NCBI GenBank assembly: GCA_017447305.1
Contig: JAFSNY010000061.1
Coordinates: 1-49,630 of the forward strand
From: Bacilli bacterium
Lineage (GTDB): Bacteria > Bacillota_I > Bacilli_A > RFN20 > CAG-826
Length of the DNA stretch: 49,630 nucleotides
Reading direction: 5' to 3'
Part shown: positions 7,279-16,980 of the stretch, piece by piece
Layout of the letters: each line of letters begins with the position of its first letter
Numbering within the stretch: position 1 is the first letter of the stretch
Translations under genes and position numbers: made by a program
The notes under the pieces: generated by a model
What the model was told of the DNA's origin: nothing
What the model saw: only the letters and a program-made list of their open reading frames with translations
Database searches by the model: none

Positions 7279-7371
7279 GCTAGAACCTCCTATCAAGGGA
7301 TTTCTCCAAATATAATACACGAAATGTTTATATTTGTGTTAGCATATCATTGATAAATAGGAGAGATGTTT

Positions 7372-9156
7372 ATGAATAGAATTATTAAATCAATCACGTT
7401 GTTTCTGACTGTCACTCTTTTATCTTCTTGCATCTATAACGGCAACAAAAGAGTGATATTAGAAGAAGAGACTGTCACACTTTATTCCTTTGTGAATCCT
7501 CAAAACGAAAGCAAAATATTAGGTGATTACGCTATTAATGAAATAAAAGTTACACACATTGAAGATCAAGACTATATGCCTTATGTTAATCTTGAAACAT
7601 TCTCTTCTTTATTTGATAGCATTCTTAGAAAAGGATACAAAAGCGTTATTGCCAGAACCAGTGATACATGGACAATAAGAGATAATAACAATAAAGGCAT
7701 CTTCCGTCTCTTCCTTGATTATTATGGAAAATATGTTACATATAGCGGCGATGCAAGTAGCGCTTTTATATCTACTGATGATTATTCAAATGCATCGCTA
7801 TATCTTGGAGTAAGAATGAGTCAATCAGTTCTTATTTATCCAGGAGAGGAAATAGTCACTCTTTCATATTCTGATAGCGGATACAATACCTACACGATTA
7901 ATAACATAACTTATATTCCACTTTCCTTAATGGACACAATCTTTTCATCATTAAGTGGATTCCATGTTTTCTATAACTATAAAGATATCTATCTTTATGG
8001 AGATGAAGAATGGCTATGGAATAAGAATTATTATTCTGATGTTTCATTAACAAGTGAAGTCGGTCCAAAAGCGGACATGAAAGATGTTATCAATAATGAG
8101 CTTCATCGAGTCATGCCTTTATATTTAAGAGAAGAAAGACTTCATAACATTTATTTCGCTTTTGATAATCTCTACGGATTAAAACAAACAAGAAACATCT
8201 CTTCAATGAAACAATATATCATCGATAAAGGCTATGATAAGGGAATGCTTAGTGAAAACAACGATGTGAGAAATGAAGCAACACATAAATTCTTCGCTGA
8301 ACTTGATGATGGTCACACTAGATTAACCGAGCACGTTAACACTAAAGATTTATGGGGAAACCAAGATGATAATTATCCGTATTTTGGACAATTGTGGCTG
8401 GATCGTATCGCTTTAAGAGCTAACTTAATTAGTCAAAGAAATGCTTTATACTCTAGCAAAGGATCATCTGTTGGTAAGGTTATTTATTCAAACGATGACT
8501 CAACCGCATTCATTTCCTTTGATGGTTTTTCAGTTTGCTATGATGCTTTAGACAGTCAAAGAAATATCAAAGATGAAGTCTATACAGAAGATACATTCTT
8601 CTTCCTTGCTAAATCTTTAGAAGAAATTAAAAATAGCGGTAAAAATGTTCAAAATGTCATCTTAGATATCGCTTGTAATGGAGGCGGTATTATCGGTGTT
8701 TTGATGAAACTTGTGACACTTTTATCTAAAGATAACAATTCATCCACAATGATGTATCGCGACGATATCGGCGCCCTCCTTCTTTATAGAACCTTAGTGG
8801 ATTCCAATTTAGATGGAAGATATGACGAAGATGATGTGTATGGTGATGATTTTAACTTCTACATCTTACAAAGTGAATTCTCTTTCTCTTGTGGAAACGC
8901 CTTCCCGTTTTTCCTCGAAAAGAATAATCTTGCAACAATGATTGGTCAAAAGTCTGGCGGAGGAGAATGTTCGGTAGTTACGAACACGCTTCCAAGCGGA
9001 GAATCATATCGTCACTCCTCAAAAACTCATATCGTTTGGTATGAGGGCATGACGATTCAGGGAGACGAAGCAGGAGTAACTCCAACATATGAAGTTGAAT
9101 ATAATGACTTCTATGATTTAGAGAAGCTTGTTACCGCCATAAATCAATCAATCTAA
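7372..9156 (+). CDS. S41 family (C-terminal processing-like) peptidase lipoprotein
   Basis: 594 aa beginning at the second ATG (7372); GGAGAG ends 6 bases before it, whereas the first ATG (7366) abuts the ribosome site. A lipobox LLSSC follows a short signal peptide, so the protein is anchored outside the membrane. The first half is lineage-specific and resembles copper-amine-oxidase-like N-terminal folds only vaguely. The second half is S41: DDGHTRL (about residue 311), VILDIACNGGG (about 430-440, the LDLRxNxGG-like strand), then FSFSCGN (about 502-508) with the probable nucleophile serine, and a GGGE loop. It probably cleaves exported proteins. Single gene, ended by the bidirectional hairpin at 9190-9224. 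Confidence 0.82.
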   Translation: MNRIIKSITLFLTVTLLSSCIYNGNKRVILEEETVTLYSFVNPQNESKILGDYAINEIKVTHIEDQDYMPYVNLETFSSLFDSILRKGYKSVIARTSDTWTIRDNNNKGIFRLFLDYYGKYVTYSGDASSAFISTDDYSNASLYLGVRMSQSVLIYPGEEIVTLSYSDSGYNTYTINNITYIPLSLMDTIFSSLSGFHVFYNYKDIYLYGDEEWLWNKNYYSDVSLTSEVGPKADMKDVINNELHRVMPLYLREERLHNIYFAFDNLYGLKQTRNISSMKQYIIDKGYDKGMLSENNDVRNEATHKFFAELDDGHTRLTEHVNTKDLWGNQDDNYPYFGQLWLDRIALRANLISQRNALYSSKGSSVGKVIYSNDDSTAFISFDGFSVCYDALDSQRNIKDEVYTEDTFFFLAKSLEEIKNSGKNVQNVILDIACNGGGIIGVLMKLVTLLSKDNNSSTMMYRDDIGALLLYRTLVDSNLDGRYDEDDVYGDDFNFYILQSEFSFSCGNAFPFFLEKNNLATMIGQKSGGGECSVVTNTLPSGESYRHSSKTHIVWYEGMTIQGDEAGVTPTYEVEYNDFYDLEKLVTAINQSI

Positions 9157-9189
9157 TGGAGATACATATAAATTTTCCGAAATAATAAC

Positions 9190-9224
9190 AAAATGGATCC
9201 GCTTATGAAACGGACCCATTTTTT
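9190..9224. terminator. Bidirectional intrinsic terminator between convergent genes
   Basis: AAATGG-A-TCCG pairs with CGGA-C-CCATTT around a short loop, with T residues after it on the plus strand and A/T-rich sequence on the other side. It serves the S41 gene (plus) and the carbohydrate-binding lipoprotein gene (minus). Confidence 0.8.
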
Positions 9225-9241
9225 ATTACTTTTCTTGATAA

Positions 9242-11956
9242 TTATTTAAGTGTTGCACTTCCTAACGAACTATAAACCACGCATCCATTTGTGGAGTATT
9301 TAAGCGTTGTGGTAAACGATTCAGAAGAGAAGCTAACTGTACGACTTCCAGCAGACACTGTCGAACTAGAACATAAAGTCTTAGTGACTGAGGAAGATGG
9401 GATTTGTTCAATACCACCAAAAACAATTAATGTTCCACTGGTGATTTTGACAGTGCTATCGGTATCTAGTGCAGCAGCGCCGAAGTTATTACCACTAGCG
9501 TTACCTGGTCCTTTAATAATGACAACACCACCACTTTGGGTATATGTACCATTAGAATCGATGCCATCGGTGTCACCGCTTGATGGAACCATGACATCTA
9601 AATATCCACCAGTAACAATAATTGCAGGAGTGGATTTACCTGAACAGGCATTAATTCCATCATCTGTGCCAACAACATATGTTTCTCCACCACTAATAGT
9701 GATGACGTTACCTTCAAGACCTTCATAGGCAGAAGAAATGTTGATGGTTCCACCACTGATTTCTAAATTATAATCCGCATGGATTGCGTCATCGGCAGCG
9801 TAAAGTTCATATGTTCCACCACTAATGTAGACATTTCCAAGTGGGGTTGTTCCATTTTCTAAGCTTCCATCATTATTAGCGTGGATTGCATCATCATAGG
9901 CTTTAATATCAAACGTTCCACTCTTAAGGTAGATTTCATTTTCCGCTTTGATACTTTTCGCAGAGATATCTGCTCCATTAGAGGAGGCTTGATAATTACT
10001 CCAACTTCCAAAGCTAATCTTTCCGCTTCTAATATAAGAGACCATAATCGTGTCATATTCAGTATTAAAAGCTTTAAGATCACTAACTGCTTCATAAGAT
10101 GAGGTTGAGAATGATGTAACATCACTTCCACTAAAGCGATAAAGGGTGAAGTTAATTGCTGATTCTGGTTTTTCTATTTCATAGATATAGTAAGTGGATC
10201 CACCACCAGGTCCTCCACCTGGTCCACCACCTTGTTGAGTTTGAGAAGTTTTGAATGCTGCTTTATACCATTCACCATTGATGTATGCGGCGTACGTGTA
10301 ACTACCATTTGAATATAAGGCTGAATTCATCTTGATGTAGAAGGTTGATTCGCTTGTATCGATGGTTTCACCTTCATAGGATGAATATTCATTGGTTCTA
10401 CTTGTGTAGGTAATTGGATCGCTTTCTTCAAAGACAACATCATGAGATGCAGCGATAGAATCTCCCCATGAATTAATTGTGATTGTTCCACCATTGATGG
10501 TGATATCACCTCTTTGATTACCTTTTGAGGAAATATCGCTATTTTCCGTACGAATTCCATCTCCACCACAGGAGATATTGATTGTGCCAGAAGAGATAGT
10601 GACACTATCATTTCCTTTGATACCATGATGAGGAGCGTTGATGTTAATTGTTGCTTTTTGAATCTTAACATCATCTTTACCATGGATACCATTACAGTAA
10701 CCAGCATTAATATTTAATGTTCCAGTGCTCTTGATTTTTAAATCTCCATCTGCGACATAGATAGCTCCTTTGCCTTGAGTGTCATCATCTTCTTCATAGA
10801 CACTCCTAGTGTCATTGATGTAGTTGATGGTATTTTTCTTAACTGAGAGTTCAATTTTATCAGCGCTTGCAACATAAATTGGTGAATTCTCATCATTTTC
10901 AAGAGTAACACCACATAATTCTACGATGATTGCTTCATCGGGAGCGTTAACATAAACTTGTTTGTAGTTTTTCTTAATAGCGAACGTATATTCATCTTCT
11001 ATTTCATCATATTCACCTTTGGATAATGTATCTTCGGTGATTAAATAGATATTTTCATCATCTATGTCTGGATTATAATCATCTTCATTTGGTTTTTCTG
11101 AAACAGAGAAAACACATGATGCTTTAAATCCACCATCCTCTGTCTCAGCGGTAATGGTCGCTACACCTTCTTGAAGACCACTGACAATGCCATTTTCAAC
11201 ACTTGCGATTTCATCAAGCGTTGAACTCCAAGTGATGTTTTGATTTGTCGCATTATATGGTTCAATTGAAGCGGTAAGACTTAATGTATCACCAATGTAA
11301 AGTGATGCGGTTTCATAATTAAGTGATATTCCAGTAACAGGAATAGCTTTATCAGAAACATTTACTTCACATGTCGCGGCGAATTCTCCTTCAACTGTTG
11401 TAACAGTAATAATGGCGTCTCCAATAGAAACACCTGTGACTTTTCCTTCACTATTAACAACTGCGACATCACTATCAGATGAACTCCATTTAACGCTAGC
11501 GTTATTCGCGGTGCTTGGTAACACTGTCGCAATCAATGTAACTGATTCATTGATTGCAAGATTAAGTGAGGTTTGATTAAGCTTTACACCTGTGACCGCG
11601 CCATTATCAACTGATTCGCCCTCTTCATCAGATTCTTCGATAGGAGTTGTTTCTTCTTCGCTTGATTCTTCAACTGGAATTGATTCTTCTTCACTTGAAA
11701 GGACACTTTCTTCTTCAGAAACTGGTTCTATGCTTTCTTCTTCACTCTCGATAACGCTTTCTTTTTCAGAATCTAGGATGCTTTCTTCTAAAGAAGATTC
11801 TTCAACAGGAACACTTTCTTCACTACTTGTAAGAGACTCGACTGATTCAATACTTGATTCACTTGGTCTTGGTTCTTTATTGTTACAAGAAACAAGAGAA
11901 AGAGACAACAAGAGAGTTGTTCCTAATATAATGTGATTAATAGATTTCTTTTTCAT
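9242..11956 (-). CDS. Cthe_2159-type carbohydrate-binding lipoprotein with two Ig-like domains
   Basis: 904 aa. A signal peptide ends in the lipobox LSLVSC. Residues about 28-115 are a Ser/Glu-rich linker (repeats such as SSEEESIPVEES). Two Big_2 immunoglobulin-like domains follow at about 118-200 and 205-290 (GVKLNQTSLNLAINESVTL and GISLNYETASLYIGDTLSL). The rest is a right-handed beta-helix of the Cthe_2159/DUF4353 carbohydrate-binding family, with many turns of the form ISGGTxxI and DDAIHA (for example TYELYAADDAIHADYNLEI), interrupted by a GGPGGGPGGG loop at about 580. In the founding family member the fold binds cellulose and pectin; here the ligand is unknown. A segment of its linker DNA is almost identical to that of the GH32 gene at 42056-45892. 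A GGGGG sequence lies about 12 bases before the ATG. Confidence 0.85.
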   Translation of the reverse strand: MKKKSINHIILGTTLLLSLSLVSCNNKEPRPSESSIESVESLTSSEESVPVEESSLEESILDSEKESVIESEEESIEPVSEEESVLSSEEESIPVEESSEEETTPIEESDEEGESVDNGAVTGVKLNQTSLNLAINESVTLIATVLPSTANNASVKWSSSDSDVAVVNSEGKVTGVSIGDAIITVTTVEGEFAATCEVNVSDKAIPVTGISLNYETASLYIGDTLSLTASIEPYNATNQNITWSSTLDEIASVENGIVSGLQEGVATITAETEDGGFKASCVFSVSEKPNEDDYNPDIDDENIYLITEDTLSKGEYDEIEDEYTFAIKKNYKQVYVNAPDEAIIVELCGVTLENDENSPIYVASADKIELSVKKNTINYINDTRSVYEEDDDTQGKGAIYVADGDLKIKSTGTLNINAGYCNGIHGKDDVKIQKATININAPHHGIKGNDSVTISSGTINISCGGDGIRTENSDISSKGNQRGDITINGGTITINSWGDSIAASHDVVFEESDPITYTSRTNEYSSYEGETIDTSESTFYIKMNSALYSNGSYTYAAYINGEWYKAAFKTSQTQQGGGPGGGPGGGSTYYIYEIEKPESAINFTLYRFSGSDVTSFSTSSYEAVSDLKAFNTEYDTIMVSYIRSGKISFGSWSNYQASSNGADISAKSIKAENEIYLKSGTFDIKAYDDAIHANNDGSLENGTTPLGNVYISGGTYELYAADDAIHADYNLEISGGTINISSAYEGLEGNVITISGGETYVVGTDDGINACSGKSTPAIIVTGGYLDVMVPSSGDTDGIDSNGTYTQSGGVVIIKGPGNASGNNFGAAALDTDSTVKITSGTLIVFGGIEQIPSSSVTKTLCSSSTVSAGSRTVSFSSESFTTTLKYSTNGCVVYSSLGSATLK
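11630..11742 (-). repeat. Dispersed linker repeat, copy 1
   Basis: About 113 bases encoding part of the Ser/Glu linker; it matches 42242-42354 with only two mismatches by eye, far closer than the other Ser/Glu linkers in the window. See the matching entry and finding. Confidence 0.75.
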
Positions 11957-12099
11957 GGGTCTATATCCCCCTTCTATAGTAAGAGAAAATAATTATTTGT
12001 TTTCTCTTTCCTATACTATGACATAAAAACATTTTTCTCATAAGTAATTTTTAATATGTAGCAGCATTAATAAAATGGAGTGAGTGTTTTTTCCATATT

Positions 12100-12117
12100 T
12101 ATTCTATAAATAGAATA
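12100..12117. promoter_or_regulatory. Palindromic operator candidate
   Basis: TATTCTAT-AA-ATAGAATA, a perfect 8-bp dyad with a two-base centre, located in the divergent region between the carbohydrate-binding lipoprotein and the diguanylate cyclase, 35 bases before the TATAAT of the latter. It shares the TTCTAT-NN-ATAGAA core with 96-119 and 19621-19638. Confidence 0.45.
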
Positions 12118-12151
12118 GAAAAATGGGATTTAATTTGATAATTATATGTAG

Positions 12152-12282
12152 TATAATTCAGTTAAATTCGGCAAACCCGAAGTAATTCGGCGACGCAAAG
12201 CTAGAGGGTCCAAGTAATTGGATAGCCAGTTGCACTTATCTTTTATTTCGGTGCTGCGTCGTGTCGTATTGCATCATTTTTT
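12152..12282 (+). promoter_or_regulatory. Promoter -10 and c-di-GMP-I (GEMM) riboswitch with terminator
   Basis: A TATAAT box (12152-12157) precedes a leader with the GEMM-I landmarks: GGCAAACC, a P2 stem CGAA-GTAA-TTCG whose GNRA-type loop docks in P3, the invariant GACGCAAAGC (12192-12201), and the P3 hairpin TCCAA-GTAA-TTGGA. The expression platform can form GGTGC (12250-12254) with GCATC (12271-12275) followed by T6 (12277-12282), and TGCGTC (12255-12260) can instead pair with the aptamer GACGCA (12192-12197). That gives mutually exclusive folds for c-di-GMP sensing. It controls the diguanylate cyclase directly downstream. Whether the ligand turns expression on or off cannot be told by eye. 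Confidence 0.88.
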
Positions 12283-12290
12283 ATTCTTAT

Positions 12291-13781
12291 ATGGAAGAAA
12301 AAGTTAATAACAAGAAAAGAAAGCTAAGTTTCAACATCGAATTTAAAGCAACTCTCATCATTATCGTTTTAGCGTTATTGATTGTTTTCACTTCGATGAT
12401 TTATTTCTCTATTACCGAGAAGAGAGAAAACGAAAGTAGATATAAGAATCTCGCAAATAACTTATCTAGTACGGTTTCAGAAGTTGTTAATGTTCCAGAT
12501 TATATCGAATTAAGAGATAAGGTTCTTGATATATACGAACAACAAGAAAAGAAACCAACCAGTGAAGAATGGGGAAGCCCTGATTGGAACGAATATACAT
12601 CTAAATTCGCTGAGATTTATGAAGATCCAGTTTTCATTAGAACTAGAGATTTCTTAAGAAAACTTGTCGACGCTAATCCGAATAACGATGTTAATTGTTT
12701 TTATTTAATATATGTCGATGTCGCTCGTGAATTATGCGTCTATATCGTCGACAGCGCGCCTGATGAAGAGGCATGTCCGCCTGGATGTATTGATACATTC
12801 TCTGACGTTAATAAACCAGTATTAGAAGATCCAGAATATGGTTTCCCTGCTTACACTAATAATAGTGCGGAATACGGATGGTTAGTTACCGCAGGATTTG
12901 CTATTCATAATGGTAATGAAGTTGTGGGCTATGCGGTTGTTGATATTTCGATGGCGGCCATTAACGCTAAACACCTAAATAACATTGCAACATTATTCCT
13001 CTTCTTATTCCTCTCAGTTGTTGCGGTTTGTATTATTGGTATTATCATTGTTCATCTTGTTTTCGGAAACCCAGTTAGAAAACTTAAAAGAGTCGCGGAA
13101 TCATATGATAAAGATGATCCAGAAACCACTCATAGAAACTTCGTTAATCTAAACATGAACACTCATGATGAAGTCAGCGATTTAGCAGAATCAATGAAGA
13201 AGATGGAATCTGATGTTTATAACCAGATCAATCAACTTATTTTGATGAACAAAGAATTAGAAGAATCACAAAGAGAAGCACGTGAAATGACCGCTTTAGC
13301 GAACAAAGATGGTTTAACAGGCGTGCAAAATAAGATTGCTTATAACAGAGAAGAAGCAAGAATCAACGCTTTAATCAAAGAAGGACAAATGGAGCCTTTC
13401 GGAGTCGCGATGATTGACCTTAACTATTTAAAGAACACGAATGACGAATTCGGACATGATGCGGGTGATGATGCATTAATTAAACTCGCTCACCTTATCT
13501 GTATCGTCTTCGCTCACTCCCCAGTTTATCGTATCGGAGGAGATGAATTCGTTGTTATCTTAACCAAGCATGATTTTAATCATCGTAAGTCATTAATTAA
13601 GAGCTTTAACATCAAGAATAAACAATTAATGGATGATGACAATTTACCAGATGCAGAGAGAATCTCCGCGGCAATAGGGTACGCGATATTCAACCCAAAA
13701 GAAGATACATCAGTCGAAGACGTCTTTAAACGCGCGGATAAATTCATGTATGAAAGAAAGCGCAAAATGAAAGGCGAATAG
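12291..13781 (+). CDS. Membrane-bound diguanylate cyclase (GGDEF)
   Basis: 496 aa from the ATG at 12291. A longer frame with GTG at 12261 would overlap the riboswitch terminator and is less likely. The layout is a short cytoplasmic N-terminus, a transmembrane helix (about residues 20-42), an extracellular sensor of roughly 190 residues of Cache-like size, a second helix (about 232-256), a HAMP-like linker and coiled coil, and a C-terminal GGDEF domain. The catalytic RIGGDEF (about 414-420) and the metal/nucleotide segment IDLNYLKNTNDEFGHDAGDD are intact, so it should make c-di-GMP from two GTP. The RxxD inhibitory site that normally stands five residues before GGDEF is absent (sequence HSPVY there), so product inhibition at that site is not expected. 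There is no clear Shine-Dalgarno between the terminator and the ATG. Confidence 0.9.
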   Translation: MEEKVNNKKRKLSFNIEFKATLIIIVLALLIVFTSMIYFSITEKRENESRYKNLANNLSSTVSEVVNVPDYIELRDKVLDIYEQQEKKPTSEEWGSPDWNEYTSKFAEIYEDPVFIRTRDFLRKLVDANPNNDVNCFYLIYVDVARELCVYIVDSAPDEEACPPGCIDTFSDVNKPVLEDPEYGFPAYTNNSAEYGWLVTAGFAIHNGNEVVGYAVVDISMAAINAKHLNNIATLFLFLFLSVVAVCIIGIIIVHLVFGNPVRKLKRVAESYDKDDPETTHRNFVNLNMNTHDEVSDLAESMKKMESDVYNQINQLILMNKELEESQREAREMTALANKDGLTGVQNKIAYNREEARINALIKEGQMEPFGVAMIDLNYLKNTNDEFGHDAGDDALIKLAHLICIVFAHSPVYRIGGDEFVVILTKHDFNHRKSLIKSFNIKNKQLMDDDNLPDAERISAAIGYAIFNPKEDTSVEDVFKRADKFMYERKRKMKGE

Positions 13782-13797
13782 ATTAATCAAGCATATC

Positions 13798-13837
13798 AAA
13801 AAAGCCCATTAACTATATGTTATCGGGCTTCTTTTTT
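13798..13837. terminator. Bidirectional terminator between GGDEF gene and DUF4886 gene
   Basis: AAAGCCC pairs with GGGCTT, with an inner TAAC/GTTA extension, followed by CTTTTTT on the plus strand and by TTTTTTG on the minus strand. Confidence 0.82.
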
Positions 13838-13861
13838 ATCCTTTGGATATTTTTATTATTA

Positions 13862-16800
13862 TTAATAGAATGAAACGTGTCCTAAATAGACATAGGTTGT
13901 TTCAGCACTAGTACTTTGGAAGAAGAATGAAACGTTATAAATTGTTCCAACATCCATTCCAAGTTTAATATTCCTCCATTGATTTGAACCAAGGCTATCT
14001 TTTTCATAAATCATTGAATATGATCCGCTTGGAATCGCATGATCTCCAGATATAGAAGAGGCAGTTTTATAAACATAGATTCTAAATAAATTGTAGACGC
14101 TCTCTCCGTTAGGATTAAATAACCAAATGGATATTCCTTTCGGAGTAAATCCTGATCCGCCATTAAAGTCTTCTTTTAAAGTGAATCTGGTTTGTCTATA
14201 TGAATTATTGGCAATTCTTAATCCCATAGAATAGTCATTATCTAAGCGATGGGTCGAATCTGCGGTGGTCCAATCTCCACTTCCAGAGTTAGCTACCCAA
14301 CTTCCCGACATATACCATCTTTGCCACACTAATTGTGATGCAGCATTGGTGGAATAATTACAACGATCATGCCACGACTCAGAACAAGTAATTGAACCAT
14401 TATTTGTTGTAAGAGCGGATGCAGAACCACTAATCGCAACATTAGAAATTGTTCCAGCATCACGATTTACAGTTCCTGTTAATGTTCCATAATCATATGT
14501 TGATATAGTGCCAGTGGTTTCAATTGATAAAGCACCTGTACTTTTGTTAAAACTATAACTGGTTGCACCAATATCTGAACCATTAGCTTCTACTTTGACA
14601 TGTTCAGTATCATCACCACTTAATGTAATTAAGATTGGGATAGAATCTTTTCCTAAGAGTGATGCGGCCGCACTATTTAAATTAGCGTATCCAATCGCAG
14701 TCATTGTCACCATATCTTCTTGAGGGAGATAAATATCATCAGTGTTTGGAACATAGATTCTTAAATGTTCCATAAATGAAATATAGTTTTGACCGACATA
14801 AGAGCTAGATGTTGAAGAAACATTGAATGTTCTTCTCCTAAATCCACTCCAGAAGGATGAATTTAAGACTGATAATGTTGAGGTGATATTACCTGGACGA
14901 GGAGAGTATGTTCCATGGTCTCCCCAGCAATCACTTCTCCATTGATATCCTGAATCGACAATGATGACTGTGTTTTCTGGTAAATCACCATTCGCGGAAT
15001 AAAATGGTCTAGTGCACATGAATTTTTTCGCTGTATCATCGACATAACTATTAGTTAATTCATAGTATGAATCGCATTTATAGAATCCAGTAATTGGATC
15101 AAGATGTAATCTATCAAATGAATCAATATTTAATGAACTAGATTTGAACAACACCTTATCAGCGTCATATTTATCGTTTGCGCCTTTGACTTTTAATTCA
15201 CCAATACTGGCGTTAGGAACGTAAATATGGAAGTTATCGAATATTTGATCATATTGACCTAAAAGTGTCGTCTTTCCAGCTTTAAAGATATTAAATGCAC
15301 GATATAAATATCCATCAAAGAAGTCCTCATCAACAACGATGAGATTTTGATATGTTTCAGGCGCGCGATTTGCTTGTTGCGCATCACTTACCCAATATTC
15401 AGGTCTGACACCAAAACCTTCAGGAATGACCGCTAATGAGCCAAGAGGAAGCGTTTCTTCAGTGAATCTCTTTGTGGATGTATATAAATTAGATGTTCCA
15501 CTGACATTGGAGTTTCTCTTGTTATAGTTACTTCCATCTGAACTATTCCAATATGAACATCCGACTAGTTCAGCATCTATTTCTGTATAAGCAGATAAGT
15601 CATACGCCCCAATATCTAGTGAGGTATAGACACTATTGCTTACTGCTTTAGGAGTTTGATAAGCATTTCTAATTGCTTCTTTAGCCACAAGTTTAAATGA
15701 TGCATTTGCCTCAGGTGGTAAATAAGAACAATCACTGATATCTAAATCAATATCAAAGACATTAGAAACAAAGTTTAACGCTAATAAATAACGTCCATGA
15801 ACACTAGACATATGTTTTCCATCTCTAGTGAATGTATCTTTCATATAGGAAGTTCTAAGATTTTGCACTGCTGTCCCAGCAGGAATTAACATATCGAATA
15901 ATCCTAAAGGTTCAACTTGAGTGTCATAACAATCAATAATCGCATCAAACATCGCATCTTGGTCATTACCAAAATAGGAGAAATAATCGTAATAGTCATG
16001 ATAATCATGATCATACGCCCATGTTTGATACCAATAGAATTTAGGTGATGACCCAACGATATCTCTAACACCATCAACCAAATTCTCTAAATTAGCATAT
16101 GTCGTGCTTCTTCCAATTTCTGCAGATGCTTGTTGGAAGGTAATGACATCCCATGTACGAGAATTAATAATTTGTGATAAAGTCATGTTGTCGTTATATA
16201 CCCATGATCCACCATTCATGCTGCGCATAGAGTAAGATGCGTTGTTTTCATTAAGATTCGTGTAATGGGTATTAATCGTACATCCAGCGATATATGCATC
16301 ATAAATATTTAAGTTGATACCATAAGAAGCGGCCACTCTTGCGGAATAAAACACTGTATCATCTGCGAAGGAGTTACCAATCATTAAAACGTTATAATTA
16401 GTTTTAGAATAACCAGAGTCATTACACGAATAATTAATGGTTAAATTATTAATATTCACGTTCACGTTATTATCATTCTTAATATAAAAATAAGCGGGAT
16501 ACTCATCATTAAATACATAATTCACGTTAGGAGATAGTGTCTTTTTATGCGTATAAATGATCTCTTCATTATCAAGGGAAAAGCCATAATGTAAAGAGAG
16601 GGGGTAGCCACTATCAGAGGTGAATTGAATTGAAGTAATTCCGCTTATTTTATTGTTATTTCCATAAGCGTTAACTGGGTTATAGAAATATCCGTTTGGA
16701 AGGACAGTCTGCCATCCCAAGTTATAAGCAATGACATTAGAGGCTTTAATATCTAATAAATTTCCGCTAGCGGTAGAAACAGAGGATAACGTTTCACCTT

Positions 16801-16969
16801 CATATGATGAAACTGCATCACTAATTTCTTGACCATCAAAATTTAGAGAATAATTGTCTCCTCTTGTTTCAAAAAACTTATTAGAGATCCCTTTATTAGA
16901 AAGAACCACAATTGTTCCAAATAGGACTATTGATGAAGTAATGGATAAAAACGAAAGTCTCTTTTTCAT
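13862..16969 (-). CDS. Large secreted DUF4886 (SGNH-hydrolase-like) protein
   Basis: 1035 aa. An N-terminal hydrophobic segment (about residues 6-26) acts as signal peptide or anchor. Residues about 190-400 are DUF4886, an SGNH/GDSL-like fold: VLMIGNSFADD carries the GNS block with the probable nucleophile Ser, DVITFQQAS the second block, and TRDGKHMS the D-x-x-H pair. Members are presumed carbohydrate esterases; the substrate is unproven. After it come two related segments (about 530-615 and 675-755) each ending in a shared HIYVPN/RIYVPN strand. The C-terminal module of about 200 aa contains YMSGSW and is also found in the neighbouring gene product. No sortase motif or C-terminal anchor is visible. 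A GC-rich palindrome lies in the 61-nt gap to the upstream gene, with which it may be co-transcribed. Confidence 0.75.
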   Translation of the reverse strand: MKKRLSFLSITSSIVLFGTIVVLSNKGISNKFFETRGDNYSLNFDGQEISDAVSSYEGETLSSVSTASGNLLDIKASNVIAYNLGWQTVLPNGYFYNPVNAYGNNNKISGITSIQFTSDSGYPLSLHYGFSLDNEEIIYTHKKTLSPNVNYVFNDEYPAYFYIKNDNNVNVNINNLTINYSCNDSGYSKTNYNVLMIGNSFADDTVFYSARVAASYGINLNIYDAYIAGCTINTHYTNLNENNASYSMRSMNGGSWVYNDNMTLSQIINSRTWDVITFQQASAEIGRSTTYANLENLVDGVRDIVGSSPKFYWYQTWAYDHDYHDYYDYFSYFGNDQDAMFDAIIDCYDTQVEPLGLFDMLIPAGTAVQNLRTSYMKDTFTRDGKHMSSVHGRYLLALNFVSNVFDIDLDISDCSYLPPEANASFKLVAKEAIRNAYQTPKAVSNSVYTSLDIGAYDLSAYTEIDAELVGCSYWNSSDGSNYNKRNSNVSGTSNLYTSTKRFTEETLPLGSLAVIPEGFGVRPEYWVSDAQQANRAPETYQNLIVVDEDFFDGYLYRAFNIFKAGKTTLLGQYDQIFDNFHIYVPNASIGELKVKGANDKYDADKVLFKSSSLNIDSFDRLHLDPITGFYKCDSYYELTNSYVDDTAKKFMCTRPFYSANGDLPENTVIIVDSGYQWRSDCWGDHGTYSPRPGNITSTLSVLNSSFWSGFRRRTFNVSSTSSSYVGQNYISFMEHLRIYVPNTDDIYLPQEDMVTMTAIGYANLNSAAASLLGKDSIPILITLSGDDTEHVKVEANGSDIGATSYSFNKSTGALSIETTGTISTYDYGTLTGTVNRDAGTISNVAISGSASALTTNNGSITCSESWHDRCNYSTNAASQLVWQRWYMSGSWVANSGSGDWTTADSTHRLDNDYSMGLRIANNSYRQTRFTLKEDFNGGSGFTPKGISIWLFNPNGESVYNLFRIYVYKTASSISGDHAIPSGSYSMIYEKDSLGSNQWRNIKLGMDVGTIYNVSFFFQSTSAETTYVYLGHVSFY

Positions 16970-16980
16970 ATTAATTACTT

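Noticed and set aside
11592-11936. Ser-rich open frames antisense to the Ser/Glu linkers (also 37090-37305, 41976-42566, 40872-41081)
   Set aside because: They are mirror images of repetitive TCT/TTC-type codons of the real genes and have no start signals.
12261-12290. GTG start of the diguanylate cyclase at 12261
   Set aside because: It lies within the riboswitch terminator stem and has no ribosome site; the ATG at 12291 gives a typical N-terminus before the first helix. It remains possible.
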